NCBI GenBank assembly: GCA_900770805.1
Contig: CAAGLP010000106.1
Location: forward strand, 1-6,676
Source of the DNA: an uncultured Paraprevotella sp.
GTDB lineage: Bacteria; Bacteroidota; Bacteroidia; Bacteroidales; Bacteroidaceae
Direction: 5' to 3'
Length of the DNA: 6,676 nt
Shown: one piece after another, positions 6,032 to 6,676 of the stretch
Position numbering within the stretch: the stretch's first letter is position 1
Layout: each line of letters opens with the position of its first letter
The notes under the pieces: model-generated
The model's database searches: none
Seen by the model: only the letters and a program-made list of their open reading frames with translations
Told to the model about the DNA's origin: nothing
Program-made: the position numbers and the translations under genes

Positions 6032-6676
6032 TGTCTCCAGCGTCATTACGACAAGATATAAGGATTTTACATAAGGCAATGCTACTTTTGTTGGCATTGC
6101 TCCTTTTCTCTTGCTCGGAGAAACAGGAACCTTATCCCGACCTTATAACGGAGTTTGTCGACATGCGCACTGATGCCGATGGCATGTTTGTTGATATGAC
6201 AACGGACGATGGTACTTGCTATTCCATAATGAATACCAACATCAAACCGCATCGTCCAGATACCACCTACAGGGTGGTGGCAGGTTTTGTCCCCGAATTA
6301 GATGCAGTCTCTCCTCAGGCTCTTGTTTACAGCCTCGTAGGTGCACAGATTCTGGCCGATAGTACCGCCATTCTTCGTCACGATCCAACGGGCATTGAAA
6401 GCATGTGGCAGGAAGGTAGGTATATCAATATGCAACTTACCGCCAAGACACAAGGTGGCCTCCATCATTGGGGGTATGCCACAGATTCAGTGCAACAGGC
6501 AGGAGAATACAACAGAGCGCACGCACATCATCACCTTTCTATCCATCACAATCAAGGACAAGATCCAATGTCCTATTCTCAGACATACTATTGCTCCATC
6601 CTTATTCCTTCGATACCTTATTATAAAATAGGCGACACTATCAGCGTTTCTGTACACACGCTGAAAGGAGTCTGGC
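6031..6676 (+). CDS. NigD-like lipoprotein (C-terminus cut by window edge)
   Basis: From the ATG at 6031 the frame stays open for 215 codons to the edge. The N-terminus has basic residues (R7, R11, K15), a hydrophobic core LLLLALLLF, and a lipobox FSC with Cys28 as the lipidated residue. The later Met17 would leave a signal peptide without its basic part, so 6031 is preferred. The mature part includes GMFVDMTTDDGTCYSIMN (about 51-68), which resembles the N-terminal OB-like domain of NigD-like proteins. A later stretch around 161-190 (HHHLSIHHNQGQDP...YYCSILIP) resembles their C-terminal beta-sandwich. A His-rich run, AHAHHHLSIHH, lies at 163-173. The function of NigD-like proteins is not established; the name comes from the nigrescin bacteriocin locus of Prevotella. 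The start overlaps the acyltransferase stop, so translational coupling is likely. The lipoprotein call is firm; the family call is moderate and made by eye. Confidence 0.75.
   Translation, partial: MSPASLRQDIRILHKAMLLLLALLLFSCSEKQEPYPDLITEFVDMRTDADGMFVDMTTDDGTCYSIMNTNIKPHRPDTTYRVVAGFVPELDAVSPQALVYSLVGAQILADSTAILRHDPTGIESMWQEGRYINMQLTAKTQGGLHHWGYATDSVQQAGEYNRAHAHHHLSIHHNQGQDPMSYSQTYYCSILIPSIPYYKIGDTISVSVHTLKGVW

Noticed and set aside
6020..6090. Frameshifted single fusion gene of acyltransferase and lipoprotein
   Set aside because: The second frame starts with its own ATG and a complete lipoprotein signal peptide, so TGATG is a normal coupled stop-start, not a broken fusion.
6341..6631. A 96-codon plus-strand frame inside the lipoprotein gene
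   Set aside because: It overlaps the lipoprotein frame, which has a lipobox, a coupled start and an uninterrupted reading frame to the window edge.

Overview
The window reads as chromosomal core DNA from a member of Bacteroidota, most likely order Bacteroidales and plausibly Prevotella-like. Four things support this. Promoters match the Bacteroidetes housekeeping consensus (TTTG, about 20 nt, TAnnTTTG). No start codon has a convincing Shine-Dalgarno sequence. A stand-alone PASTA protein sits beside an RluD-type pseudouridine synthase and ddl. A lipoprotein resembling the NigD-like family, which I know from Bacteroidales, ends the cluster. The genus is an inference.

Left part, minus strand (1-1577): efp (translation elongation factor P) is followed by a GT2-family glycosyltransferase that runs off the left edge. 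The 83-nt gap between them holds a perfect 8-bp inverted repeat. Middle (1578-2087): a compact divergent promoter region drives efp leftwards and rpmH (ribosomal protein L34) rightwards. rpmH ends in a clear hairpin plus T-run terminator. A second rightward promoter, with the same -7 sequence and the same spacing as the rpmH promoter, follows.

Right part, plus strand (2023-6676): one probable operon with five genes. These are a membrane-anchored protein with two PASTA domains, an RluD-like 23S rRNA pseudouridine synthase (7-nt overlap), D-alanine--D-alanine ligase, an LPLAT-superfamily acyltransferase, and a lipoprotein whose start overlaps the acyltransferase stop (TGATG) and which runs off the right edge. 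The theme is the cell envelope: ddl makes the peptidoglycan dipeptide, PASTA domains typically bind peptidoglycan, the acyltransferase acts on lipids and the lipoprotein is lipid-anchored. A ribosome-maturation enzyme sits among them.

Most of this is conserved and well understood. The items most worth a second look are a five-unit tandem heptamer repeat between rluD and ddl, an acyltransferase active-site motif spaced H-x5-D instead of H-x4-D, and the poorly characterised lipoprotein at the right edge. I found no mobile element, CRISPR array, tRNA, rRNA or sign of recent transfer.
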